Shown here piece by piece: positions 52,305-62,082 of a stretch of 64,000 nt of DNA; the first letter of the stretch is position 1, and each line of letters opens with the position of its first letter. The position numbers and the translations under genes were made by a program. The notes below the pieces were generated by a model that was given only the letters and a program-made list of their open reading frames with translations, was not told where the DNA came from and made no database searches. This stretch comes from Curtobacterium sp. 9128 (GTDB taxonomy: Bacteria > Actinomycetota > Actinomycetes > Actinomycetales > Microbacteriaceae). Location of the stretch: the NCBI RefSeq assembly GCF_900086645.1, contig NZ_LT576451.1:1302001-1366000 (forward strand). The letters are read 5' to 3'.

Positions 52305-54332
52305 TCACGTCGTGACGACACCCCACGGCGTGTGCAGCGCGGCGTGCACCCCGTGCAGGACGGGTGCGAAGCGGGCGTCCGCCTCGCTGCGGGCGAGCGG
52401 GTCCACGCCGCACGCCAGCATGGGAAGGAGCAGGACCGGACCGGCGGACCACGGGTGGCACAGGCTCTGGTCGTCGTCTCCGGCGTCGGGTGACCACCGT
52501 TCCCACCACGTGCCGGCGCCGGCGTCGAGCATGCGGCCCCAGTGCTCGTCGAGGCGGTGTCGTGCTGCCGTCGGCGCGCCGAGCACGACGAGCGCGCGGC
52601 AGAGCGCGAACGCGAAGTACCCGGTCTCGGGGACGAACCCCTCGAACACGGTGGTGTCGACGAGCCGACGGGCGTCAGCGGTGTCGAGTGCGCATGCGAG
52701 GATCGCCGCCGCGTGCGGGTGGTGGAGTCGCCCGGTCAGGCTCCGGAGGACCTCCTCGAGCCGCGCTCGGTGCTGCGCCGCCCGCTGGGGACGACCCGCG
52801 CGGTCGGCCAGTGCGCACGCCGACCGGAGCGCCGCGGCGTACTGCGCGTCCATCGCCGCGCTGCGTGCCTGGGCCGTGAAGTCCCACCAGTCGATGAACG
52901 ACCACCAGCCGGGTTCGTCGGTGTCGAACCGGCCGTTGCGCCACCGTCCGTCCGCCCAGTCCGTCGTCCGGTCGAGGGCGGGCTCGAGCTCGGCGAGCAG
53001 AGCGTCGTCGCCCGTGAGCCGGACGTGCTCGTCCAGGTGGCACACCCACTGCAGCGAGAAGTCCGGGATGCGGTGGTGGGTGCCGCTCGGCGAGAGTGCC
53101 GGGATCATGCCGTCGGGGTCCTGCGTGCCCGCGAACTGCCGGAGCGACCGTCGCGAGGTGTCCGCGACCCCGGTCGTGGTGAGGTCGAACAGTGCCTGCA
53201 GTCGGGCATCCGCGACGTAGTGCCCACCCTCTCGGAGCGGGCAGTCCTCGTACAGGTCCTGCCGGCCGACGCGGACCGTCGCCGTGCTGACGGCGTGCAT
53301 GCGTGCGTACCGATCCTCCTCCGCGACGAAGACCGGGTCCGGGCGGTCGGCGGTGACGGACGCGAACTCCGCGGTCACCGTGACGGCGGCGGACCGGACG
53401 ACGACGGCGAGTTCCCGGAACGACCGGCGGTGCCAGAACCGATGCACGGTCCGACCGGCGGGGACCACGACGGTGTCGACCGCGGCGATGCCCTGCCGTG
53501 TGGCGGTCGGCCAGCCGAAGGCATCGGTCGCCTCGCCCATCACGACGTCCAGCACGGTGGTGGTCGGTGCGTCGACCGTCAGGGTGAGGAACCCGACCAG
53601 CTGGTGGGGGAGCCGGTACTGCACGAAGCCCGCGGCGCCGTCCGTGGGCGGACCCGGGAGTCGGATCCTGCCCGCGGCGACGAGTGCCGCGGCGCGGTCC
53701 GGCGTGTCGAGTGCCAGTCCGGCCCACGCCGCGGTCGGGACGTGCCCGACGTGCTGTCGGTGCGGCTCGAGGTCGACCGGGTGCTCGTGCACCGGCCGGT
53801 CGTACGGCCGCGGGCACTGGTCGTCGGGGTAGGGCACGGCGCCGGCCCAGCCGAGGTGCTCGTCGTCGAGGGTGCGGTCGGACCACTCGGTGAACCCGGT
53901 CGACCAGGCCGCCTGCTGGGTGCCCTGACGCCATCCCCGCGGGACAGCGGTCTGCCAGTCGGCGTCGGTGTCGATGGGGTGGGTGGCGCCGGACGCGTCG
54001 GTGAGGCGTCCCTCCGCCCACAGGCCGCCCAGCGCGCGCGGCTCGTGGTGCGTGCCGATGCCGAGCAGGTGGACCCCGACCACGACCTCGACCTGCCGCC
54101 GGCCCGTCAGCGCCGGCGCGAGGTCCACACGGACGGCGTCGTCGCCGGGACTGCTGCTCTGGACGTCGTGGTGCGCGACGAACGCACCGTCGACCCACAC
54201 CCGGAACGAGCCCCGTGCCGCCACGTGCAGCTCACCGGCGACCAGGGCGTCGTCGCACGTGACGATCCGGCGGAGCAGCAGGAGCTGGTTCGGCGTCTGC
54301 CGGTGGAACGCGTCCCAGATCCAGGTGCTCAC
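52305..54332 (-). CDS. Alpha-L-rhamnosidase-like glycoside hydrolase (GH78-related)
   Basis: The 675-residue protein has N-terminal beta domains (RIVTCDDALVAGELHVAARG, then VWVDGAFVAHHD) and an (alpha/alpha)6 barrel. GH78-like active-site elements are DLYEDCPLREGGHYVADARL, where family members have a DCP.RE....D pattern, and GTWWERWSPDAGD, the position of the general base. There is no signal peptide. The motif departs from the classic RDER form, so the sugar cleaved is uncertain. It starts with GTG inside the stop of the upstream hydrolase gene (overlap 54329-54332). Confidence 0.75.
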   Translation of the reverse strand: MSTWIWDAFHRQTPNQLLLLRRIVTCDDALVAGELHVAARGSFRVWVDGAFVAHHDVQSSSPGDDAVRVDLAPALTGRRQVEVVVGVHLLGIGTHHEPRALGGLWAEGRLTDASGATHPIDTDADWQTAVPRGWRQGTQQAAWSTGFTEWSDRTLDDEHLGWAGAVPYPDDQCPRPYDRPVHEHPVDLEPHRQHVGHVPTAAWAGLALDTPDRAAALVAAGRIRLPGPPTDGAAGFVQYRLPHQLVGFLTLTVDAPTTTVLDVVMGEATDAFGWPTATRQGIAAVDTVVVPAGRTVHRFWHRRSFRELAVVVRSAAVTVTAEFASVTADRPDPVFVAEEDRYARMHAVSTATVRVGRQDLYEDCPLREGGHYVADARLQALFDLTTTGVADTSRRSLRQFAGTQDPDGMIPALSPSGTHHRIPDFSLQWVCHLDEHVRLTGDDALLAELEPALDRTTDWADGRWRNGRFDTDEPGWWSFIDWWDFTAQARSAAMDAQYAAALRSACALADRAGRPQRAAQHRARLEEVLRSLTGRLHHPHAAAILACALDTADARRLVDTTVFEGFVPETGYFAFALCRALVVLGAPTAARHRLDEHWGRMLDAGAGTWWERWSPDAGDDDQSLCHPWSAGPVLLLPMLACGVDPLARSEADARFAPVLHGVHAALHTPWGVVTT

Positions 54333-55705
54333 GCGGCGACCGCGACGTGCACGACGTGGTGACCGGTGGTGTCGCCGGGTACGCCGTTCGCCGGGTCGAC
54401 GTCGATGCCGTCGATCGACAGGGCGCCCCGGTCCGCCGCCTCGATGGTGAGGTCGATCGTCGCGCCCCGGAACCGGACGCCGGACGCGGTGACGACCTCC
54501 CCGGCGGCCGGTCGCAGCGGGTCGAACCGCAACGCGTCGAGACCGGTACGGAGTCCCAGGGCCCCGAGGTGGACGAGACGGAGGAACGAGGTCGCCGACC
54601 AGGTCTGGTTGGGCTCGCTGTCCCAGTGGAACCCGCATTGCCAGCCGCCGGACGGCGCTCCGGTCACAGCGTCGTGGACCTCGTCGAAGCGGCCGTCACT
54701 CCGGGCGACGAGCGCACGGAGGTCCTCGAAGGTCTGGTCGACACCGGCGGTGTCGCGGACCGTGGCCGCGGCGAGGCCCGTCAGTCCCATCACCATCGGC
54801 CAACAGATCGCGTTGTGCCGACCCGGGTGGTCGTCGGAGTACCGGTCCGCGAAGTGCGGGGTGACGTTGACCGCCCCAGCAGGACCATGGCCGATCGAGG
54901 CGAGTACCGCGGCTCGTGTGTGTTCCGGCGCGACGTCGAACACCGTCGCGAGCGCGAGTCCCGCGGCTTCGCGGTGGTGCTCGAGCGTTCCGGCGGTCGG
55001 TCCGGTGCCGTGGACGAGGTACCCGAAGGTGTCGCCGTCGCCGAGGTGCTCACGGATGGCGTGGACGATGCGGTCGGCGCGCTCGTCGAGGTCGCCCGCG
55101 TCTTCCCCGAGGTCCCGGGCGGTCGCGGCCAGGCACCGGTGCGCCGCGACGTAGAGCACGTTCGTCGACAGGGTCATGACCTCGTGCGCGTCCGGGTAGT
55201 CGAGCACGAAGGAGGTCGGCTCGTCGGTGGTGGCGGGCGGTGTCGGGAGCCCGGAGATGCCGTCCTGCATGAGTGCAGGACCCGCGTACAGCCCCCAGCG
55301 GGGCCGGAACCGCTCGCGGTCGAGGATCGCGAGCGAGGCACGACCGACGTCGAGGACCGTGCGCAGCAGGTCGGCGTCACCGGTCGTCACGGCGAGGTCG
55401 CGCGCGGCCAGCACCCACACGACCTGGTCCCACCACTGCTCGTCCTGCGCGATCACTCGGCGACCGTCCGGCAGCGTCTCGCAGACCCGCAGCAGGGTCG
55501 ACCGCGCGGCGTCGGGGCGCAGGATCGATGCGGCGCCCCAGCTGTTCAGGGCGGCGTCGCGGGTCCACGGGTCGACGTAGCCGTCCCCTGCGCGGACGTA
55601 CGTCCCGCGGTCGTCCGCGACGGTGTTCCGGTCGAGTGTCCAGACGGCGGTGTCGTACAGCGAGCCGAGCCAGGGCCGCGTCGTCGAGGCGAGGTGGATG
55701 TCCAT
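54329..55705 (-). CDS. MGH1/GH63-like (alpha/alpha)6-barrel glycoside hydrolase
   Basis: The 458-residue protein shows features of the MGH1-type/GH63 clan: WTRDAALNSWGAASIL near residue 44, WWDQVVWVLAARDLA, WGLYAGPALMQDGISGLP, and the late WQCGFHWDSEPNQTWSATSF. Conserved Trp-Asp/Glu pairs would form the active site. Relatives act on alpha-glucosides, glucosylglycerate or glycan caps. There is no signal peptide. It starts at ATG 55705 without a clear ribosome site. It is divergent from the alpha-mannosidase with two LacI-type operators in the 53-base gap, so both directions are controlled together. Confidence 0.75.
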   Translation of the reverse strand: MDIHLASTTRPWLGSLYDTAVWTLDRNTVADDRGTYVRAGDGYVDPWTRDAALNSWGAASILRPDAARSTLLRVCETLPDGRRVIAQDEQWWDQVVWVLAARDLAVTTGDADLLRTVLDVGRASLAILDRERFRPRWGLYAGPALMQDGISGLPTPPATTDEPTSFVLDYPDAHEVMTLSTNVLYVAAHRCLAATARDLGEDAGDLDERADRIVHAIREHLGDGDTFGYLVHGTGPTAGTLEHHREAAGLALATVFDVAPEHTRAAVLASIGHGPAGAVNVTPHFADRYSDDHPGRHNAICWPMVMGLTGLAAATVRDTAGVDQTFEDLRALVARSDGRFDEVHDAVTGAPSGGWQCGFHWDSEPNQTWSATSFLRLVHLGALGLRTGLDALRFDPLRPAAGEVVTASGVRFRGATIDLTIEAADRGALSIDGIDVDPANGVPGDTTGHHVVHVAVAA

Positions 55706-55715
55706 GAAGTCATAG

Positions 55716-55747
55716 TGACAACGTTGACACCGACAGTCAACGTTGAC
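55716..55747. promoter_or_regulatory. Tandem CAACGTTG operators between divergent glycosidase operons
   Basis: CAACGTTG occurs at 55719-55726 and at 55738-55745; the second lies in the perfect 12-bp palindrome GTCAACGTTGAC (55736-55747). Their centres are 19 bases apart. A TTGACA (55724-55729) for the rightward promoter lies inside the first site, and a leftward TTGACT lies inside the second. A LacI dimer at either site would block both promoters. Confidence 0.75.
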
Positions 55748-55758
55748 ACACTGCTCCC

Positions 55759-58700
55759 GTGCACACCGATCCACAGCGCATCATCGACCGCGCAGCCCGT
55801 GTCCTCCGCGAGCGCATCCGTCCCGCCACCGAGGCGGTGACGGCCCCGCTCACGATCGCCGTCCGCCACCTCGCCGGCGAACCCGAGTCGTTCGCGGACG
55901 CGACGGCGCCGGTCGACGAGTTCCGCCCGGCCGCCGTCGGCGACCCGTGGGGACCGGCATGGACGACGAGCTGGCTGCACCTGACCGGCGCGGTCCCGGA
56001 CAGCTGGCGGGGCGTGATCGCCGCGGCCGATCGCGACCGGGCCCGGCTCGGTTCCACGGGACCCACCCTGGTGGCACTCGTCGACATCGGCTTCGAGCCG
56101 GACTCCGGCCCGGGTTTCCAGTGCGAGGGACTGGTCCACCGTCCCGACGGCAGCATCGTCAAGGGCATCCACCCCCGCTCGCAGTGGGTGCCGCTCTCGG
56201 CGGACGACCCCACCGTCGACCTCTGGGTCGAGGCAGCGGCGAACCCCGACGTCGCCGCTGCCCAGTTCCGGCCGACCCACCTCGGCGACGGGATCGCGCC
56301 GGACGGCCCACCGCTCTACGAGCTCGTCCGTGCCGACCTCGCGGTGCTCGACCCCGAGACCCAGGCGCTCGAGGTCGACCTCGAGGTCCTGCTCGGCTGG
56401 GCCGAGGAACTCCCCGCCGACCGGCCGCGTCGCGTGAAGCTCCTGCGCGCGATCGACCTGGCGTGCGACGCGCTCGACCTCGACGACGTCCGCGGCACCG
56501 CCGCCGCGGCCCGCGCGGTGCTCGCGCCCGAGCTCGCCCGCCGCGCCGACGCCAGCGCGCACCGGCTCGCGGCGATCGGGCACGCGCACATCGACTCCGC
56601 GTGGCTCTGGCCGACGCGGGAGACGATCCGCAAGTGCACCAGGACGTTCTCGAACGTGCTCGATCTGATGGACCGCTCCCCGGACTTCCGGTTCGCGTGT
56701 TCCCAGCCGCAGCAGTACGCCTGGATCGAGCAGACGCACCCCGACCTGTTCGCGCGGATCACGGCGGCCGTCGCCCGCGGCCAGTGGATCCCCGCCGGCG
56801 GCATGTGGGTCGAGTCCGACACGAACCTGCCCGGCGGCGAGGCACTCGTGCGCCAGATGGTGCACGGCAAGCGCTACTTCGCCGAGAAGTTCGGGGTCGA
56901 GCCGCGCGAGGTGTGGCTCCCGGACTCGTTCGGGTACACCGCAGCACTCCCGCAGATCGCCGCGCTCGCCGGGTACCGCTGGTTCCTCACGCAGAAGCTG
57001 TCGTGGGGGAACCCGACGGACAAGTTCCCGCACCACACGTTCCGGTGGCAGGGGATCGACGGCACGACGCTCTTCAGCCACATGCCGCCGGTCGACAGCT
57101 ACCTGTCCGAGCTCACCCCGCACGAGTTGCAGCACGCGTCGTCGAACTTCCGCGACCACGGCGACGCCACCACCTCGATGGTGCCGTTCGGGCACGGTGA
57201 CGGCGGCGGCGGGCCGACGATCGTGATGCTGGAGCGGGCGCGAAGACAGGCGGACCTCGAGGGCTCACCGGTGGTGGAGCACGCGACCCCGGAGTCCTTC
57301 TTCGAGGAGGCCGAGCGGGAGTACCCGAACGCCCCGACGTGGGTGGGGGAGCTGTACCTGGAGGGCCACCGTGGGACCTACACGTCCCAGGCCGCGATGA
57401 AGCAGGGCAACCGGCGCAGCGAGCACCTGCTCCGCGAGGCCGAGCTGTGGAGCGCGACCGCCACGGTCCGCCACGGCGTCCCGTACCCGGACGACGCCCT
57501 CGACCGGCTCTGGAAGACCGTGCTGCTGCACCAGTTCCACGACATCCTGCCGGGCTCGTCGATCGGCTGGGTGCACCGGCAGGCCGCGGAGGCGTACGTG
57601 GCCGTCCGCGACGAACTCGAAACGATCATCGGCTCGGCGCTCGACGTCCTGGCCGGCGCCGGCGACCGTGCCGTCACCTTCAACGCCGCACCGGCGGCGG
57701 TGGACGGCGTGCCTGCACTCGGTGCCGGGCCTGCCGGGGACGACCAGGGCCTCCAGGCCGTCGAGGTGCGGCAGGACGGCGAGTCCACCGTCCTCGACAA
57801 CGGGGCGCTGCGCGTCGTCGTCGACCGGACGGGAGGCGCGGTGAGCGTCCGCGACGTCGCTCGCGGTCGCGAGCTGGTCGCCGCCGGGGCCCGGCTCGGC
57901 GACCTCGTCCTGCACCAGGACCTGCCCAACGCGTTCGACGCGTGGGACGTGGACGAGCACTACCTCGCCACCGGGCGGGTGCTGGACGACGTCGACGCGA
58001 TGCGCGTGGAGCGCACGGAGGACGGCTCCGCCACGGTCGTGGTGGAGCGGAGCTTCGGACGGTCGTCCTCGGTGCAGCGCATGACGCTGCGTCCAGGTCG
58101 CGGCGAGATCGACTTCGTGACCGAGGTCGACTGGCACGAGTCCGAGCGGTTCCTCAAGGTCGCGTTCCCGCTGGACGTCCGAACCGACGTGTCGACGTCC
58201 GAGATCCAGTTCGGCCACGTCCAGCGTCCGACGCACCAGAACACCACGTGGGACGCCGCGAAGTTCGAGATCGCCGCCCACCGCTGGGTGCACGTCGGCG
58301 AGCCGGGGTTCGGGGTGGCGATCGCGAACGACTCGACCTACGGGCACGACGTCCGTCGCCGGGACGGGGAGGACGGCACGCGGCCGGGGACCGAGGTGCG
58401 GCTCTCGCTGCTGCGCGCACCGCGCTACCCCGACCCGGAAGCGGACCAGGGTCGCCACCGCTTCGGGTACCGGCTCGTGAGCGACGCGAGCGTGGCGGAC
58501 GCGGTCGACGCCGGCTACCGGCTAAACCTGCCGCCGCGCCGCCGGTTCGGCACGGGACCGGTCGCACCGCTGGTGCGCGTCGAGGACGCGTCGGGCGTGA
58601 CGAGCACCCGGCACGGCGTCGTCGTCGAGAGCGTGAAGCTCGCCGAGGACCGGTCGGGCGACCTCGTCGTCCGACTGTACGAGTCGCTCGGCGCGCGTTC

Positions 58701-58878
58701 CCGCGCACGCATCGCCTGGGACCTGGACGCCGGCGGCGTGGAGGTCGTCGACCTCCTCGAACGCCCGCTCGAGGTCCTGCACCCCGTGGACGGGGCGGTC
58801 CCGCTCGAGTTCCGCCCGTTCCAGATCGTCACGCTCCGGATCCGCCGGATCGCCGTACTCGAGGAGGAGAACGGATGA
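55759..58878 (+). CDS. Alpha-mannosidase, glycoside hydrolase family 38
   Basis: The 1039-residue enzyme has the GH38 layout of bacterial cytoplasmic alpha-mannosidases: an N-terminal domain of about 260 residues, a catalytic domain beginning AIGHAHIDSAWLWPT (zinc His and Asp near residue 276), and the nucleophile Asp389 in WLPDSFGY. A middle helical domain follows, with GTYTSQAAMKQGNRRSE and HQFHDILPGSSIGWVH, and the rest is beta-rich. It removes terminal alpha-mannose from imported glycans or mannosides. The start is GTG at 55759, and no signal peptide is present. First gene of a six-gene operon. Confidence 0.95.
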   Translation: MHTDPQRIIDRAARVLRERIRPATEAVTAPLTIAVRHLAGEPESFADATAPVDEFRPAAVGDPWGPAWTTSWLHLTGAVPDSWRGVIAAADRDRARLGSTGPTLVALVDIGFEPDSGPGFQCEGLVHRPDGSIVKGIHPRSQWVPLSADDPTVDLWVEAAANPDVAAAQFRPTHLGDGIAPDGPPLYELVRADLAVLDPETQALEVDLEVLLGWAEELPADRPRRVKLLRAIDLACDALDLDDVRGTAAAARAVLAPELARRADASAHRLAAIGHAHIDSAWLWPTRETIRKCTRTFSNVLDLMDRSPDFRFACSQPQQYAWIEQTHPDLFARITAAVARGQWIPAGGMWVESDTNLPGGEALVRQMVHGKRYFAEKFGVEPREVWLPDSFGYTAALPQIAALAGYRWFLTQKLSWGNPTDKFPHHTFRWQGIDGTTLFSHMPPVDSYLSELTPHELQHASSNFRDHGDATTSMVPFGHGDGGGGPTIVMLERARRQADLEGSPVVEHATPESFFEEAEREYPNAPTWVGELYLEGHRGTYTSQAAMKQGNRRSEHLLREAELWSATATVRHGVPYPDDALDRLWKTVLLHQFHDILPGSSIGWVHRQAAEAYVAVRDELETIIGSALDVLAGAGDRAVTFNAAPAAVDGVPALGAGPAGDDQGLQAVEVRQDGESTVLDNGALRVVVDRTGGAVSVRDVARGRELVAAGARLGDLVLHQDLPNAFDAWDVDEHYLATGRVLDDVDAMRVERTEDGSATVVVERSFGRSSSVQRMTLRPGRGEIDFVTEVDWHESERFLKVAFPLDVRTDVSTSEIQFGHVQRPTHQNTTWDAAKFEIAAHRWVHVGEPGFGVAIANDSTYGHDVRRRDGEDGTRPGTEVRLSLLRAPRYPDPEADQGRHRFGYRLVSDASVADAVDAGYRLNLPPRRRFGTGPVAPLVRVEDASGVTSTRHGVVVESVKLAEDRSGDLVVRLYESLGARSRARIAWDLDAGGVEVVDLLERPLEVLHPVDGAVPLEFRPFQIVTLRIRRIAVLEEENG

Positions 58879-59852
58879 CCAACACCACCGTGGAGGCCCC
58901 ACCGGCCCCACTCGCGACCGCGGTCGACCGCCGTCGCAGCACGCCCACGAGGAGATCGGGGCGACGACGGCACGACGCCGTCGTCGGCTACCTGTTCATC
59001 CTCCCCGCGATCATCGGCCTGGTGCTGTTCGTCGCGTACCCGATGGTGACGTCGCTCTACCACTCGTTCACGGACTGGAACGGGCTCACCCCCGCGAAGT
59101 GGACGGGCCTCGACAACTACGTCCGGATGTTCACGCAGGACACCAAGTTCTGGCCGTCGATCGAGGTCACGCTGCTGTGGGTCGTGATCTCCGTGCCGGT
59201 CACCATCGCGGCCGGACTCGGGCTCGCCGTCGTCGTGAACCGCTCGCTCCGCGGAGTCCGGCTGTTCCGCACGCTGTTCTACCTGCCGGTGGTGCTGCCG
59301 GCCGTCGCGGTCCTGACGCTCTGGAAGTACATCTACGACCCGACGTACGGGCTCGCGAACGAGGTCCTCCGGGCGCTGCACCTGCCGACGAGCATGTGGC
59401 TCGGCGACTCGAAGGTCGCGCTCGCGTCGATCCTCATCGTCGGCGTCTGGGGCGTCGGGGGGACGATGATCATCTTCCTCGCCGGGCTGCAGGCCGTCCC
59501 CGTCGAGCTCATCGAGGCCGCGAAGGTCGACGGCGCCGGAGCCGTCCGCCGGTTCTTCAAGATCACCCTCCCGATGATCGGCCCGATCCTGCTGCTCCAG
59601 CTCGTCCTGCAGCTGAACGCGGCGTTCCAGACCTTCAACCAGGTCGCGATCCTGACGAAGGGCGGACCGGGCACGTCGACGAACCTCTTCATGTACAAGA
59701 TCTACACGGACGGGTTCGCCAACTTCATCTCGTCGCCGCAGCTCGGCTACGCGACCGCCGAGGTGTGGGTCCTGTTCGTCATCGTGATGATCGTGACCCT
59801 GGTGATGCTCCGCGTGACCCGCGGTCGGTTCTCGGGCGGTGGTGAGGCATGA
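58875..59852 (+). CDS. Sugar ABC transporter permease (MalF/UgpA type)
   Basis: The 325-residue protein has six helices after a basic tail (RRRSTPTRRSGRRRH). Its EAA loop is EAAKVDGAGAVRRFFKITLP (about residues 215-234). ATG follows GAGGAGGAG and overlaps the GH38 stop region by four bases. It couples import directly to the mannosidase. Confidence 0.93.
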   Translation: MTNTTVEAPPAPLATAVDRRRSTPTRRSGRRRHDAVVGYLFILPAIIGLVLFVAYPMVTSLYHSFTDWNGLTPAKWTGLDNYVRMFTQDTKFWPSIEVTLLWVVISVPVTIAAGLGLAVVVNRSLRGVRLFRTLFYLPVVLPAVAVLTLWKYIYDPTYGLANEVLRALHLPTSMWLGDSKVALASILIVGVWGVGGTMIIFLAGLQAVPVELIEAAKVDGAGAVRRFFKITLPMIGPILLLQLVLQLNAAFQTFNQVAILTKGGPGTSTNLFMYKIYTDGFANFISSPQLGYATAEVWVLFVIVMIVTLVMLRVTRGRFSGGGEA

Positions 59853-60766
59853 GCGCCGTGACGGACCGACCGAGGGCCACGCCCACGCGCGTCGAGGACA
59901 TCCCGGCCACCCGCCGGGTCCCGCTCAACCAGCGCGTGCCGATGCTCCTGTCGCGCATCGCCTGGTACGTGCTCTGCGGGCTGCTCGGCGTGACGATGCT
60001 CGTCCCGCTCGTCTGGATGATCAGCATCGCGCTCAAGACGAACGGCGACATCAACCAGCTGCCGCCGACGTTCCTGCCGAAGGAGTTCGACTTCGGGAAC
60101 TTCGTCGCCGGGCCGGCGCAGATCCACTTCTACCGGCTGCTCCTCAACACGGTGATCGTGACGGTGGTCTCGACGTTCGGCGCCGTCGCCAGCTCGATGA
60201 TCGTCGGCTACGGGATCTCCCGGATCGAGTTCCCCGGCCGGAAGCTGTGGTTCGCGCTCATCTCCGGCAGCCTGTTCGTCCCCGGGATCGTCGGGCTCAT
60301 CCCGCTGCAGCACCTGTACATCTCGCTCGGGGTCATCGACACGTGGATCCCGCTGGTCCTGCCGGCGTTCTTCGGCAGTCCGATCTTCGTGTTCCTCGCG
60401 CGTCAGTACTACCAGTCCATCCCGCGGTACATCGACGAGTCGGCGCTCATCGACGGCGCCGGGCACTGGACGATCTTCACGAAGATCATGCTGCCGATCA
60501 CGAAGCCGGTCTGGATCACGGTCGCGATCATGTCCTTCCAGCTGGCCTGGAACGACTACCTCAACCCGCTCGTCTACCTGACGACGTCGTCGAAGTTCAC
60601 GCTGTCGCTCGGCATGGCGTCCTTCCTCAGTGACACCGCGGGCTCCCAGTACAACTACTACATGGCGACGAACCTGCTGTTCATGCTGCCGCCACTGGCC
60701 CTGTTCTTCCTGGCCCAGCGGTACTTCATGGAGGGCATCGGCTCGCTGGGGACGATCTCGAAATGA
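59849..60766 (+). CDS. Sugar ABC transporter permease (MalG/UgpE type)
   Basis: The 305-residue partner has six helices. The EAA-type loop is DESALIDGAGHWTIFTKIML, with an ESA variant in place of EAA. It ends RYFMEGIGSLGTISK. It overlaps both neighbours by four bases. The ATPase is missing, as in the other CUT1 operons of the window. Confidence 0.93.
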   Translation: MSAVTDRPRATPTRVEDIPATRRVPLNQRVPMLLSRIAWYVLCGLLGVTMLVPLVWMISIALKTNGDINQLPPTFLPKEFDFGNFVAGPAQIHFYRLLLNTVIVTVVSTFGAVASSMIVGYGISRIEFPGRKLWFALISGSLFVPGIVGLIPLQHLYISLGVIDTWIPLVLPAFFGSPIFVFLARQYYQSIPRYIDESALIDGAGHWTIFTKIMLPITKPVWITVAIMSFQLAWNDYLNPLVYLTTSSKFTLSLGMASFLSDTAGSQYNYYMATNLLFMLPPLALFFLAQRYFMEGIGSLGTISK

Positions 60767-62082
60767 CCAGACAACGACGAAGCGCGCCGCGCGCGAAGTG
60801 GATCGCGGCCATCGCGGCCGCCGCGATGGTCGGGCTCGGCCTCACCGGGTGCAGCGCCCCGGGATCGGCATCCGGATCGGATGCCGTGACGTACATGACG
60901 TGGGAGTCGATCCAGACGAACGCGGCGTTCGACAAGACCATGGCGAAGTTCGAGAAGTCGTCGGGCATCCGTGTGGAACGGAGTGACTCCCCGAACGCCG
61001 ACTACGCCCAGAAGCTCGCCAGCCTGATGATCGCGCGGAAGGCACCCGACTTCTTCTGGTGCACGACCGCCGAGGCGCAGAACCTGGCCGACGAGGGGCT
61101 GCTCTACGACTGGACGAGCAAGCTCCGTTCAGGGGACGGCCTCGACCCGGACTCGTTCTCCCCGGGGGCACTCGCGTCGTGGACGACACCGAAGGGGCGC
61201 ATCGCCGGCATCCCGACACTCGCCAACACCTACGGGTTCTTCTACAACGCGGACACGTTCGAGAAGGACGGGATCCCCGTCCCGAAGGCCGGTTGGACGT
61301 GGGACGACCTGTTCTCGGCGATGGCGAAGCTCAAGGCCGCTGACCCGTCGACGACGCCGCTCGTGAACCAGTGGCCGCTCCTCGACAGTCCACAGGGGGT
61401 GTCCGCGTACTCCGTGGCGAACGGCGGCAAGCCGTTCGTCGACGACCTCGTGCACGCGACGTCGGTGTCCACCGATGCGACGTTCCGCGAGGGCGCGAAG
61501 CGGTTCACCGACGCGATCGCCGCCGGGGAGATGACGAACCCCGACTACGACCCGACGAACGTGCCGGCGGCGTTCTCGAACGGCGCCGTCCCGCTGATGT
61601 TCGCCGGCCAGTTCGTGCAGCAGTTCATCGCACCGAACAAGCCGAAGTTCGACTGGGGGTACGCGCCGTGGCCGGCCGGGCCGGACGGGTCTGTGCAGCC
61701 GATCGAGACGAACGGCATCTGCTCGCCGTCCACGCTCCAGCACCCGGAACGGACGTGGAAGGCGATCTCGTACCTGGAGTCCACCGGCTTCAACGACGCG
61801 ATGCGTGCCGTCCCCGTCGCGCCCATCGCCTACGAGCCCGGCACGAAGGGGTACTACGAGGGGCTCACCGCTGCCGGTGACCCGGCGTCGATGAGCATCG
61901 CCGCCACGGCGGAGTACGAGCTCGCCGCGAAGGACAAGTTCATCACCCAGTTCCTCGATCCATGGGCGACGAATGCGACCGACATCACCACCACGCAGTG
62001 GAACCCGATGCTGTCGGGTCGGGGAACGGTGGACGGCGGCGTCGCCGACACCGCCGAAGGGATCAGGAGGCTCATCGGATGA
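60763..62082 (+). CDS. Extracellular sugar-binding lipoprotein (SBP family 1)
   Basis: The 439-residue receptor has a lipoprotein signal with lipobox LTGC and Cys30 after a basic N-terminus (MTRQRRSAPRAK). The mature part shows VTYMTWESIQTNAAFDKTM, RKAPDFFWCTTAEAQNLAD, GFFYNADTFEKDG and VPLMFAGQFVQQFI, the SBP_bac_1 fold. Position after the two permeases, rather than before them, differs from the other importers here. It is coupled to GH130 by an ATGA overlap, with AGGAGG inside its last codons serving the next gene. Confidence 0.92.
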   Translation: MTRQRRSAPRAKWIAAIAAAAMVGLGLTGCSAPGSASGSDAVTYMTWESIQTNAAFDKTMAKFEKSSGIRVERSDSPNADYAQKLASLMIARKAPDFFWCTTAEAQNLADEGLLYDWTSKLRSGDGLDPDSFSPGALASWTTPKGRIAGIPTLANTYGFFYNADTFEKDGIPVPKAGWTWDDLFSAMAKLKAADPSTTPLVNQWPLLDSPQGVSAYSVANGGKPFVDDLVHATSVSTDATFREGAKRFTDAIAAGEMTNPDYDPTNVPAAFSNGAVPLMFAGQFVQQFIAPNKPKFDWGYAPWPAGPDGSVQPIETNGICSPSTLQHPERTWKAISYLESTGFNDAMRAVPVAPIAYEPGTKGYYEGLTAAGDPASMSIAATAEYELAAKDKFITQFLDPWATNATDITTTQWNPMLSGRGTVDGGVADTAEGIRRLIG

